DNA from: an uncultured Oscillospiraceae bacterium
Lineage (GTDB): Bacteria > Bacillota > Clostridia > Oscillospirales > Oscillospiraceae
Length of the DNA: 41,416 nucleotides
Direction of reading: 5' to 3'
Assembly (NCBI GenBank): GCA_900757415.1
Contig: CAAENU010000200.1
Span: 1-41,416 of the forward strand
The notes under the pieces are model-generated. The model did no database searches and was not told where the DNA came from. It saw only the letters and a program-made list of their open reading frames with translations. Shown here piece by piece: positions 22,163 to 29,965 of this stretch (positions are counted from its first letter, which is position 1; every line of letters starts with the position of its first letter). The position numbers and the translations under genes are program-made.

Positions 22163-23539
22163 TTACCGGAGCGCGGGCAGGCTGGCCGCCGCCATGGACT
22201 GCCCCACGCGGCGGAACTTTTCATCCGGCAGGGCAGGCAGCAGTCTGCCCTCCAGTTCGGGATATTCCCGGCGCAGCACATCGCGGCAGACGCCAAGGAT
22301 CAGATCGCCGCCTCTGCCGCTCATCACGCGGCCCAGCAGCAGCACATGGCGGCAGCCGTACAGCGTGTGGTAATAGGCCAGCGTGTGACCCAGATACACA
22401 CCGATGGAACGATAGACCGCCGCGGCCCGTGGATCGTCCCGCGCCATCAGCTCCTGCACCGCTTTCAGCTTTTCGGCGGGGGATAGGCTCTCCTCCAGCA
22501 CAATGCCCGCCCGGGGCGCCAGCTTGATCACGGCGTCCTGAGAGAAATACTTCACGCCGCAGCCGATATCACCGGACCACTCGTCCCGCATAGCGCCGGC
22601 GGCGGCATCCACCGGCACGAAAGCCAGCTCGTTGAGCCATCCCGTCACGCGGCCCTGCTCATCCACAAAGCCTGCCGCCTCGCTGGTGCCCATGGCAATG
22701 CCCAGCACGCTGCTGTCGTTCAGGCTCATGGCCCCCGCCAGCGCGCTGACATCGCCGTCGTTAATGACGCAGTAGGGCACATTGCCGAACGTGTCGGTAA
22801 TGGCACGGATGTAGATATCCTTTACCTGCGCGCCGAACTGCTCCTTCGGCACTTTCAGAAACAGGCTGGCGCTCATGGTGCGGTTGTTGATATAGATCCC
22901 CGCCGAGGATACGCCCACCGCGTCTACCCGGGGCAGATGGGCCGCGGCGCTGCGCAGCGCCGCCACAATGCCCTCATAGTGATACGCCGGGTCGCTGTTG
23001 GTCTTGGGGAACCACACCACCTCTTCGGAATATACCGTCTTGCCGTCAAGCACGGCGCTCACCTTCCGGTCGGATCCGCCGGCGTCGAAGCCGATGCGGC
23101 AGCCGTCCAGATGGCCGCCCATGGCCTTGGGCGCGTCGCAGCTCTCCGGAACGCGGTCGGTCAGCACCACCTCAAAGGGATGCTCATACACGTTTGCCAT
23201 GAAATCCCGGTCAAAGTCCCGGCCGCCGCCGGTGCTGTACTGTTCCTGGAGATAGGCGTACATCTCCGCGCTGTCGGTATAGATCCGGAAGCCGCCTTTC
23301 ATCCACAGCAGCGTCTTGACCAGCCGGTCGATGTAATAGCAGTCCGCCGTGCGCATCTCCGGCGTGTTGTGGATTCGGGTGTGCACGCAGGCCGTCCGCC
23401 CGTCGGCACGCTCCACCGCCACAGACAGCGGATGCTTCGCCGTCTCCAGAAAAGCCCGGTTGAACCGGCCAATGGGGAAGAATTCCGTGTCCAGCTCCGG
23501 CACGCACTGCAGCTGCGCGCTGATACCGTATCGTTCCAT
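22163..23539 (-). CDS. ROK-like ATPase/kinase family protein with N-terminal extension
   Basis: A 458-residue protein, much longer than the usual 300-residue ROK kinase. The actin-like ATPase core begins near residue 145 with RIGFDAGGSDRKVSAV (phosphate-1 motif). VINDGDVSALAGAM carries the expected catalytic Asp and GIAMGTSEAAGFVD the phosphate-2 motif. No Cys-rich zinc site is seen. The N-terminal 140 residues (TARIHNTPEMR-like and YCYYIDRLVKTLLWMKGG-like segments) have no domain that I recognise, and no helix-turn-helix. GGGAG lies about 10 bases before the ATG. The substrate is unknown. It stands alone between two opposing genes. Confidence 0.65.
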   Translation of the reverse strand: MERYGISAQLQCVPELDTEFFPIGRFNRAFLETAKHPLSVAVERADGRTACVHTRIHNTPEMRTADCYYIDRLVKTLLWMKGGFRIYTDSAEMYAYLQEQYSTGGGRDFDRDFMANVYEHPFEVVLTDRVPESCDAPKAMGGHLDGCRIGFDAGGSDRKVSAVLDGKTVYSEEVVWFPKTNSDPAYHYEGIVAALRSAAAHLPRVDAVGVSSAGIYINNRTMSASLFLKVPKEQFGAQVKDIYIRAITDTFGNVPYCVINDGDVSALAGAMSLNDSSVLGIAMGTSEAAGFVDEQGRVTGWLNELAFVPVDAAAGAMRDEWSGDIGCGVKYFSQDAVIKLAPRAGIVLEESLSPAEKLKAVQELMARDDPRAAAVYRSIGVYLGHTLAYYHTLYGCRHVLLLGRVMSGRGGDLILGVCRDVLRREYPELEGRLLPALPDEKFRRVGQSMAAASLPALR

Positions 23540-23750
23540 ATTTCCATGCTCCCTTCTCCGCCGCCGTGCGGCGGGCAAAAGCGTTATTCGCCGCCCCACA
23601 TTGTAGCACAGCTGCCCCCCGCTTGTCGATATGGAAATCCCTGAAAAATTTGGCGCAATGCAGACCTTTCTTGTTGCGGCGGCAGGGAAAAACGGTTATA
23701 CTGAAAGCGTTTTCCACCTTATCACCCATCTTGCCGCAGGAGGTATAGCT

Positions 23751-24674
23751 ATGCAGCTTCTATACGCACTGGAATCCATCCGCACACCGGTCTGGAACGC
23801 CCTGATGTCCGCCGTCACCCATCTGGGTGAGGAGACCGTCTTTATGGCGGCGGCGCTGTTCGTATTCTGGTGCGTGGGCAAACGGCAGGGGTACTATCTG
23901 CTGGCGGTAGGTTTTGCCGGCACGGTGCTGAACCAGTTTCTGAAGCTTCTGTTCCGCATTCCCCGTCCGTGGGTGCTGGACGAAAATTTCACCATCGTGG
24001 AAAGCGCCCGGGCACAGGCCACGGGTTACTCCTTTCCCAGCGGCCACACCCAGAACGCCGTGGGCACCTTCGGCGGCATCGCCCGGTTCACCTGCCGCAA
24101 GTGGGTGCGCTCCGCATGCATCATCGCCGCGGTACTGGTACCCCTGTCGCGCATGTATCTGGGCGTGCACACGCCGCTGGACGTGGGGGTGGGCGCCATA
24201 ACGGCCGCCGCGCTGGTGCTGGCGCTCTACCCCATCATGATGCGCAGCGCGGAAAATCCTGCCGCCATGGGGGCGGTCATTGCGGTGATGGCGGCGCTGG
24301 CGGCGGGATATCTGGTGTTTGTGTCATGCTTTCCCTTTCCCGCCGATGTGGACGCGGCCAATCTGGCCAGCGGCCGCGAAAACGCGTGGAAGCTGCTGGG
24401 CGCAACGCTGGGATTGGCGGCGGCGTGGGGACTGGATCAGCGCTTCATCCGATTTGATACCGCGGGGGCATGGTATGTGCAGGCGGTCAAGCTGGTGGGC
24501 GGTCTTGCGCTGTTGCTGGGCATCCGCGCCGCGCTGAAAGCGCCGCTGGCGGCCCTGCTGGGCCCGGGGGCAGGCGGCGCGGTGCGCTATGCCGTGATGG
24601 TGCTGTTTGCCGGAGCGGTGTGGCCCATAACCTTTGCGCCGCTGCGGCGGCTGCTGGAAAAGCGGCGCGGCTGA
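23751..24674 (+). CDS. PAP2-family membrane phosphatase
   Basis: A 307-residue multi-pass membrane protein. The three acid-phosphatase motifs are present: KLLFRIPRP (K-x6-R-P), SFPSGHTQ (PSGH) and SRMYLGVHTPLDV (SR-x5-H-x3-D). Such enzymes dephosphorylate phosphatidate, undecaprenyl pyrophosphate or other lipid phosphates at the outer face. The C-terminal 100 residues add three or more helices beyond the catalytic part. The start at 23751 has GCAGGAGGT upstream; a longer in-frame start would run across the promoter TTGCGG-17-TATACT at about 23676-23703. Lipid recycling for cell-wall polymers is a plausible role. Confidence 0.88.
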   Translation: MQLLYALESIRTPVWNALMSAVTHLGEETVFMAAALFVFWCVGKRQGYYLLAVGFAGTVLNQFLKLLFRIPRPWVLDENFTIVESARAQATGYSFPSGHTQNAVGTFGGIARFTCRKWVRSACIIAAVLVPLSRMYLGVHTPLDVGVGAITAAALVLALYPIMMRSAENPAAMGAVIAVMAALAAGYLVFVSCFPFPADVDAANLASGRENAWKLLGATLGLAAAWGLDQRFIRFDTAGAWYVQAVKLVGGLALLLGIRAALKAPLAALLGPGAGGAVRYAVMVLFAGAVWPITFAPLRRLLEKRRG

Positions 24675-24721
24675 GTCCGTGAACGAAATGTAAAATTTTT
24701 TCCGGACGCAACAAATTCCGC

Positions 24722-24750
24722 TTCAAATCCGTCTATACTTGTGATATGAT
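24722..24750 (+). promoter_or_regulatory. Promoter of the surface O-acylation gene set
   Basis: TTCAAA (24722-24727) and TATGAT (24745-24750) with a 17-bp spacer, about 85 bp before the DUF4358 lipoprotein. A TATACT at 24734 is an alternative -10 box. Confidence 0.45.
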
Positions 24751-24833
24751 GATGTTCACTGGCGCGGTATGCACCCGCACAAAAGAAAAACCGCCCGCTT
24801 CGCCGGGCACAAGAGAAAAGGAAGGGATATCGG

Positions 24834-25292
24834 ATGAAGAAGATGTTTGCCGCCCTGCTGGCGGCTTTGATGATGCTGGCACTGGCCGCCTGCGGCGGAA
24901 ACGGCGGCAAAACCGTGGACGTGCAGAAGCTGGCCGACGATCTGAAGGACAATGTCTCCTTCAGCGCCGCCATGACCGCCGCCTCCGCCGACGATCTCAG
25001 CTATAAGCTGGATCCGCCGGAGGGAACCACCATCGTGGGCTATCAGGCCGACGGCAACGCCTACGACATGATCGTGGCGGCGCAGTGCGCCAGCGAGGAG
25101 GACGCCAAGACCCTGTACGCCAACGTGCAGACCTATCTGGACGACCTGAAACGGGAGGCCAACCTCTATCAACCTGATGAGGAGGCCCGGCTGGACGGCG
25201 CGCTGCTGCGCCAGAGCGGCAGTCTGGTGGTGCTGTGCGTCAGCGATGATACCGCCGCCGCCACCGCCATTGTGGAAGGTTATCTGAAATGA
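24834..25292 (+). CDS. DUF4358 family lipoprotein
   Basis: A 152-residue lipoprotein with lipobox ALAAC (Cys20). The body, with VQKLADDLKDNVSFSA, YDMIVAAQCAS and LVVLCVSDD, fits the DUF4358 family of small clostridial lipoproteins of unknown role. It overlaps the next gene by 4 bp (ATGA), which ties it to the DHHW and MBOAT genes. A role as an extracytoplasmic accessory of the acylation machinery is inferred from this linkage only. Confidence 0.75.
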   Translation: MKKMFAALLAALMMLALAACGGNGGKTVDVQKLADDLKDNVSFSAAMTAASADDLSYKLDPPEGTTIVGYQADGNAYDMIVAAQCASEEDAKTLYANVQTYLDDLKREANLYQPDEEARLDGALLRQSGSLVVLCVSDDTAAATAIVEGYLK

Positions 25293-26443
25293 GCCGGTAC
25301 AGAGGACGCCGCAGCGGCACATCGCCCCTGATGCTGCTGATCGCACTGGTGGTGGCCGTTGCCGCCGTGGTGCTGATCATTATCAATCTGGGCAAAAATA
25401 AGGCCCCTGCCGATGATACCGACACCCCGCCCACCGACAATGTGACCGAGCCTGACGGCACCGGCGATGCCGACGGCGCGGACGATCCCGCCGTCACGCC
25501 GGACGACCCTGCCCCCACTTATCAGAAGATCGAGCTCAAAGGCGACGAGCAGCAGTATGACGCGGTGTACCGGGTGGGCGACACCGGCTATGAGATGTAC
25601 AGCTATGTGGACAGCACCGCCAAGAAATATGCCGACAACGTGAACGCCGTGGCCGACGCGCTGGCGGGCAAAGCCAACGTGTACATGCTGCCCATCCCCC
25701 TCAGCTCCGGCGTCAGCCTGCCGGACGCGCTGTACGGCAAGGCGGTGTTTGACGATCAGAAGGCCGCCGAGGAGAAGATCATCGGCTATATGAACAGCAG
25801 CGTGAAGTCGGTGCCGCTGTATGACGCGCTGCTGGCGCACCGCACGGAATATATTTATTTCCGCACCGATCATCACTGGACGGCTACCGGCGCATACTAT
25901 GCCTACGAGCAGTTCTGCAGGGCCAAGGGCATCACGCCCACCCCCATCAGCAGCTATACCGTGGACGAGTATGACGGCTTCCTAGGCACCTTCTACCGGG
26001 ACTCCAACCAGAACGCCGCCATGGGGGCCAACCCCGACAAGGTAATCGCCTATCATCCCCTGAGCACCGAGGCCACGCTGGACTACGGCGACGGCGAGAA
26101 TGCCAACCTGACCCGGGGCAAGATCATCTATGATGAGTCCACCGCCCCCGCCAGCCTGAAGTACGGCGCCTTCATCACCGGTGATAATGCCTATTCCGTT
26201 ATCAATAACCCCGATGTGACGGACGGCTCCAGCTGCATCGTGATAAAGGAATCCTTCGGCAACGCCTTCGTGCCGTTCCTGACGGACCACTATCAGACCA
26301 TCTATGTGCTGGACTACCGCTACTGGAAGGGCAGCATCAGCCAGTTCGCCCAGGATAAGGGCGTGCAGGACGTGCTGTTCGTCAATAACCTCTCCGCCAT
26401 CCGCTCCACGGCGCTGGTGGGATATCTGCACGACGTGGTGTAA
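25289..26443 (+). CDS. DHHW-family (AlgJ/AlgX-like SGNH) O-acyltransferase partner, first copy
   Basis: A 384-residue protein anchored by one N-terminal helix (about 15-36) and a Asp/Thr/Pro-rich linker (41-76), with the rest outside the cell. The hallmark FRTDHHWTATG holds Asp194-His195-His196-Trp197; the later IKESFGNAF carries Ser322, the probable nucleophile, as in SGNH-type AlgX/AlgJ acetyl transferases. The MBOAT gene follows 129 bp downstream. In alginate and similar systems such proteins receive the acyl group from the MBOAT channel and place it on the glycan. The target polymer here is unknown. Confidence 0.82.
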   Translation: MSRYRGRRSGTSPLMLLIALVVAVAAVVLIIINLGKNKAPADDTDTPPTDNVTEPDGTGDADGADDPAVTPDDPAPTYQKIELKGDEQQYDAVYRVGDTGYEMYSYVDSTAKKYADNVNAVADALAGKANVYMLPIPLSSGVSLPDALYGKAVFDDQKAAEEKIIGYMNSSVKSVPLYDALLAHRTEYIYFRTDHHWTATGAYYAYEQFCRAKGITPTPISSYTVDEYDGFLGTFYRDSNQNAAMGANPDKVIAYHPLSTEATLDYGDGENANLTRGKIIYDESTAPASLKYGAFITGDNAYSVINNPDVTDGSSCIVIKESFGNAFVPFLTDHYQTIYVLDYRYWKGSISQFAQDKGVQDVLFVNNLSAIRSTALVGYLHDVV

Positions 26444-26463
26444 GGAGCCTCGGCGTCCGTACC

Positions 26464-26480
26464 GCGAACTCTGCGAGGCT
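26464..26480 (+). repeat. Dispersed 17-bp motif, copy 1
   Basis: GCGAACTCTGCGAGGCT lies in the gap between the first DHHW gene and the MBOAT gene. A copy with one difference is at 36712-36728 between infB and rbfA. Each is followed by a strong hairpin and then the ribosome site of the next gene. Confidence 0.6.
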
Positions 26481-26491
26481 TATATACCCCT

Positions 26492-26521
26492 GTGGGACAG
26501 AGCGCTGCTCTGTCCCACTTT
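26492..26521 (+). terminator. Intra-operon hairpin, possible attenuator
   Basis: Perfect 12-bp arms GTGGGACAGAGC (26492-26503) and GCTCTGTCCCAC (26507-26518), 3-base loop, followed only by TTT then CC. The short T run makes it a weak terminator; it could set the ratio between the DHHW and MBOAT products. Confidence 0.6.
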
Positions 26522-26572
26522 CCGGCAGCAGCGCCGTAAACAAACCGTAAACGATCCAAAGGAGAACACGCT

Positions 26573-27973
26573 ATGGTTTTCAGCAGCACCGTCTTTTTGC
26601 TGATCTTTCTGCCTGTGGTGGCCGCCGTATATTTCCTGTGTCCCCGCAGGGCCCGCAATACCGTTCTGCTGCTGGCCAGCCTGATATTCTACGGCTGGGG
26701 CGAGCCGAAGTATATCCTGATCATGCTGTTTTCCACCGTATTTGACTACACCAACGCCCGGCTCATCGGACATTTTCAGGATACCGGAAAGCACAAGGCC
26801 GCCAAGGCGGTGCTGATCGTGGATATCGTGGGCAATCTGGGTATTCTGGGATTCTTCAAGTATACGGATTTCGCCATTGACAACATCAACAGCCTCCTGC
26901 ACGCCGGGATCCCGGCACTGGGCCTGTCGCTGCCCATCGGCATCAGCTTCTATACCTTCCAGACCATGTCCTACACCATCGACGTATACCGGGGCATCGT
27001 CAAACCCCAGCGCAACATCCTTAATGTGGGCGCATATGTGACGCTGTTCCCCCAGCTGATCGCCGGCCCTATCGTCCAGTATAAAACCGTAGAGCATGAG
27101 CTGATGTATCGCCGTGAAAGCGTGTTTGAGGCCAGCCGGGGCATGCAGCGCTTTGTGGTGGGTCTTGCCAAAAAGGTGCTTATCGCCAATCAGGTGGGCA
27201 CCCTGTGGGAGCAGATCAGCGCCATGTCCGCCCCCTCCGCCGCAACGGCGTGGCTGGGCGCCATCGCCTTTACCTTTCAGATCTACTTTGACTTCTCCGG
27301 ATACTCCGACATGGCCATCGGCCTGGGGCATCTGTTCGGCTTCCATTTTCTGGAAAACTTTGAGCATCCCTATGAGTCCCGCACCGTCACGGAATTCTGG
27401 CGGCGCTGGCACATCAGTCTCAGCACATGGTTCCGGGAGTATGTGTATATCCCGCTGGGCGGCAATCGCCGCGGCAAGGCCCGGCAGATCCTGAATCTGC
27501 TCATCGTCTGGTTCCTGACGGGATTGTGGCACGGAGCCAGCTGGAACTTTGTGCTGTGGGGCCTTTACTACGCGGCGCTGCTGATTCTGGAAAAGCTGTT
27601 TTTGCTGCGTTGGCTGGATAAGGCCCCCAAATGGGTGGGCCATGTTTACACCATCCTCGCCTTCATTCTGGGCTGGGTGCTGTTTGCCATCACCGATTTC
27701 GGCCGGCTGGGGCAGTATTTCTCCGCCATGTTCACCGCGCCCTTTGCCGATGGTACGGCCCTTTATCTGCTGCGCTCCAACGCCGTGCTGCTGCTGGCCG
27801 CCGCTATCGGCTGCACCACCGGCCCGCTGCGGCTGTGGAACCGGACGGCGGACAGGCTGTCCGATACCGCCGCCGTGACGCTGCGCACCGTGGGCGTGAC
27901 GGTTTTGCTGCTGCTGTCGGTGGCCTTTCTGGTGGGCGGCAGCTATAACCCCTTCCTCTACTTCCGCTTCTAA
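26573..27973 (+). CDS. MBOAT-family O-acyltransferase (AlgI/DltB-like)
   Basis: A 466-residue multi-pass membrane protein of the membrane-bound O-acyltransferase family. The conserved His280 in FWRRWHISLSTWFREY and the catalytic His320 in TGLWHGASWNF are intact, and PLPIGISFYTFQ-like and VEHELMYRR segments match AlgI proteins of alginate and cell-wall acetylation systems. It moves an activated acyl group across the membrane to a partner on the outside; the DHHW proteins on each side are the probable partners. AAAGGAGA precedes the ATG. The acyl donor and the acylated polymer cannot be told. Confidence 0.93.
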   Translation: MVFSSTVFLLIFLPVVAAVYFLCPRRARNTVLLLASLIFYGWGEPKYILIMLFSTVFDYTNARLIGHFQDTGKHKAAKAVLIVDIVGNLGILGFFKYTDFAIDNINSLLHAGIPALGLSLPIGISFYTFQTMSYTIDVYRGIVKPQRNILNVGAYVTLFPQLIAGPIVQYKTVEHELMYRRESVFEASRGMQRFVVGLAKKVLIANQVGTLWEQISAMSAPSAATAWLGAIAFTFQIYFDFSGYSDMAIGLGHLFGFHFLENFEHPYESRTVTEFWRRWHISLSTWFREYVYIPLGGNRRGKARQILNLLIVWFLTGLWHGASWNFVLWGLYYAALLILEKLFLLRWLDKAPKWVGHVYTILAFILGWVLFAITDFGRLGQYFSAMFTAPFADGTALYLLRSNAVLLLAAAIGCTTGPLRLWNRTADRLSDTAAVTLRTVGVTVLLLLSVAFLVGGSYNPFLYFRF

Positions 27974-27985
27974 GGAGAACCATCT

Positions 27986-29131
27986 ATGAGCAACCCCGAA
28001 AAAGGCGGCGCACGCCTGATGAAAAACCAACACAAATGCCGGGAGCTGGCGCCGCTGATCGCCATCTTCGGCATTCTGACAGCGCTGGCGCTGGCCTCGC
28101 TGCTGACGCCGGAGCGGGAGTTTTCCCCCAATGAAAACCGCTATCTCCAGCTAAAGCCGGAGCTGAGCTGGTCAACGCTGATGGACGGCACCTTTACCAA
28201 AAAGGCGGAGGACTACATCTCTGACCAGATTGCGCTGCGGGACATCTGGATGGAGACGTCATCGCTGGTGCAGCGCTCGGCGCTGCAGCTGGAGATCAAC
28301 GACACGTGGCTGGGCCGGGATGGCCGCTACTTCGCCAAGGTGACGCCCGATACCTTTGATACCGCCCAGTACGAGAAGAATCTGGCACAGGTGCGGACAT
28401 TCTTTGACAGCAACTCCGACAAGGACTGCCGCATGATGATGGTGCCCACCCCCGCCTATATGCTGTATGACGACCTGCCCGACAACGCCCCTCTCTTTGA
28501 CGCGGCGACATGCTTTGATACGCTGTCGGATACGCTGGGCAGCAGCGCCATCGACCTGCGCCCCGCCCTGACGGCGGATGCCCCGAACATGTACTACCGC
28601 ACCGACCACCACTGGACCAGCGAGGGCGCGCTGACCGCCTACGGCGCGTGGTGCGCCGCCACCGGACACGAGCGGCAGGACTGGCAGCTGGAAACGGCCA
28701 GCACTTGCTTCCGGGGTACGCTGTACTCCGCGGTGCTGCTGCCGGATAGCCCCTATGACCGGGTGACCATCGCCTCTGACGCCGCCATCCGCTCCATGGA
28801 CTGCGACGGCGAGGTGAGCGACAGTCTGTACAGCATGGCCGCCCTGGAGGAGAAAGATCACTATAAGATCTTCATGGGCGGCAACTACGCCAAGGTGGTC
28901 ATTGACACCGGCGCCGGCACAGGCAGGTCTCTTCTGGTGGTAAAGGACAGCTTTGCCAACAGCTTCCTGCCCTTTCTGGTAAGAGAGTACGACACCATCA
29001 CCGTGCTGGATCTGCGCTACTACCGGGAGGGCGTGCAGCCGCTGGCAGATCAGGCCGATGATATTCTGGTTCTCTATGAGCTGACCAATTTTGCCGCGGA
29101 CAAAAATTTGTACAAGCTGAATAAAAGCTGA
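27986..29131 (+). CDS. DHHW-family (AlgJ/AlgX-like SGNH) O-acyltransferase partner, second copy
   Basis: A 381-residue protein with an N-terminal membrane anchor (about 23-45) and an extracellular AlgX/AlgJ-like domain. TPEREFSPNENRYLQ after the helix is typical of the family, YYRTDHHWTSEG holds Asp207-His208-His209-Trp210 and VVKDSFANSFLPFL holds Ser322. It lies 12 bp after the MBOAT gene with AAGGAGA before the ATG. It keeps the complete N-terminal half (ISDQIALRD) that is replaced by a linker in the first copy, so it is probably the main transferase. It ends the operon at a good terminator. Confidence 0.85.
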   Translation: MSNPEKGGARLMKNQHKCRELAPLIAIFGILTALALASLLTPEREFSPNENRYLQLKPELSWSTLMDGTFTKKAEDYISDQIALRDIWMETSSLVQRSALQLEINDTWLGRDGRYFAKVTPDTFDTAQYEKNLAQVRTFFDSNSDKDCRMMMVPTPAYMLYDDLPDNAPLFDAATCFDTLSDTLGSSAIDLRPALTADAPNMYYRTDHHWTSEGALTAYGAWCAATGHERQDWQLETASTCFRGTLYSAVLLPDSPYDRVTIASDAAIRSMDCDGEVSDSLYSMAALEEKDHYKIFMGGNYAKVVIDTGAGTGRSLLVVKDSFANSFLPFLVREYDTITVLDLRYYREGVQPLADQADDILVLYELTNFAADKNLYKLNKS

Positions 29132-29141
29132 GCAGACCCAA

Positions 29142-29174
29142 CAGGGCCGTCCCGCCGGGGCGGCCCTGCTTTTT
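29142..29174 (+). terminator. Intrinsic terminator of the O-acylation operon
   Basis: Arms CAGGGCCGTCCC (29142-29153) and GGGGCGGCCCTG (29157-29168), 3-base loop, one G-T pair, followed by CTTTTT. It lies 10 bp after the second DHHW stop codon. Confidence 0.88.
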
Positions 29175-29293
29175 GCCGAGGGGATGCCGTTCAAGCCGGA
29201 TCTGCCGTCAAAAGATACTGAAATTTTACGTTTTCTTCAAAAAGCATGTCAAAATTTTGTGAAAATCACAGTGCCTGTTTCGACGCCATCCCA

Positions 29294-29322
29294 TTGAACC
29301 GCCCCATAAAACACGATATAAT
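29294..29322 (+). promoter_or_regulatory. Promoter of the dCMP deaminase gene
   Basis: TTGAAC (29294-29299) and a perfect TATAAT (29317-29322) with a 17-bp spacer, 47 bp before the start codon. The 194 bp from the terminator to the gene are AT-rich and hold nothing else recognisable. Confidence 0.75.
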
Positions 29323-29368
29323 ACTTAAAAAGCATATCACCACGACCCAAGACATAAGGAGCGCTTTT

Positions 29369-29857
29369 ATGGAACCCAGAATCAGCAAGGAAAATTACTA
29401 TCTCAACATCGCCGAAACCGTGCTGGAGCGGGCCACCTGCCTGCGCCGGGTGTTCGGCGCCATCATTGTCAAGAATGACGAGATCATCTCCACCGGGTAT
29501 AACGGCGCGCCGCGGGGCCGCCGCAACTGCGTGGACATGGGTTTTTGCACCCGCGAGGCCATGCGGGTGCCCCGGGGCGAGCGGTACGAACTGTGCCGCA
29601 GCGTCCATGCCGAGGCCAACGCCATCATTTCCGCCGCGCGGCGGGACATGGTGGGCGGCACGCTGTATCTGGTGGGCCGCAACGCCCAGACAGGCGAGCT
29701 GCTGCACGACGCCACCTCCTGCGCCATGTGCCGCAGGATGGTCATCAACGCCGGACTCAGCAAGGTGGTCATCCGCCACACGGAGCGGGACTTTTCCGTG
29801 GTGGATGTGCAGGACTGGGTCGATCTGGAGGACGATATCCCCACGCCGCAGGCGTAA
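29369..29857 (+). CDS. Deoxycytidylate (dCMP) deaminase family protein
   Basis: A 162-residue zinc deaminase of the ComEB/dCMP deaminase type, which turns dCMP into dUMP for dTMP synthesis. The zinc site is His80 with the catalytic Glu82 (SVHAEANAI) and Cys118/Cys121 (SCAMC). TGYNGAPRG and NCVDMGFC are family segments that bind the nucleotide and a second metal. The start at 29369 follows AAGGAG; a longer in-frame start covers the promoter and is rejected. The last codons lie in an 18-bp tandem repeat that contains the stop codon, so the C-terminal tail has recently changed or can change. Confidence 0.92.
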   Translation: MEPRISKENYYLNIAETVLERATCLRRVFGAIIVKNDEIISTGYNGAPRGRRNCVDMGFCTREAMRVPRGERYELCRSVHAEANAIISAARRDMVGGTLYLVGRNAQTGELLHDATSCAMCRRMVINAGLSKVVIRHTERDFSVVDVQDWVDLEDDIPTPQA

Positions 29858-29894
29858 AGTCTGCCGCAGGCATAAAGTCTGCCGCAGGCATACA
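29845..29894 (+). repeat. 18-bp tandem repeat over the stop codon of the dCMP deaminase gene
   Basis: Three head-to-tail units: GCCGCAGGCGTAAAGTCT (29845-29862), GCCGCAGGCATAAAGTCT (29863-29880) and a partial GCCGCAGGCATACA (29881-29894). The unit is six codons long and each of the first two copies carries TAA in the gene's frame, so repeat number would not extend the protein. Confidence 0.9.
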
Positions 29895-29965
29895 CCGATC
29901 AGAGAGCGAGGCCATGTCCGGCAGCGCGCCGGATCAATATAAAAAGTGAATAAAAGGAGAATGTC

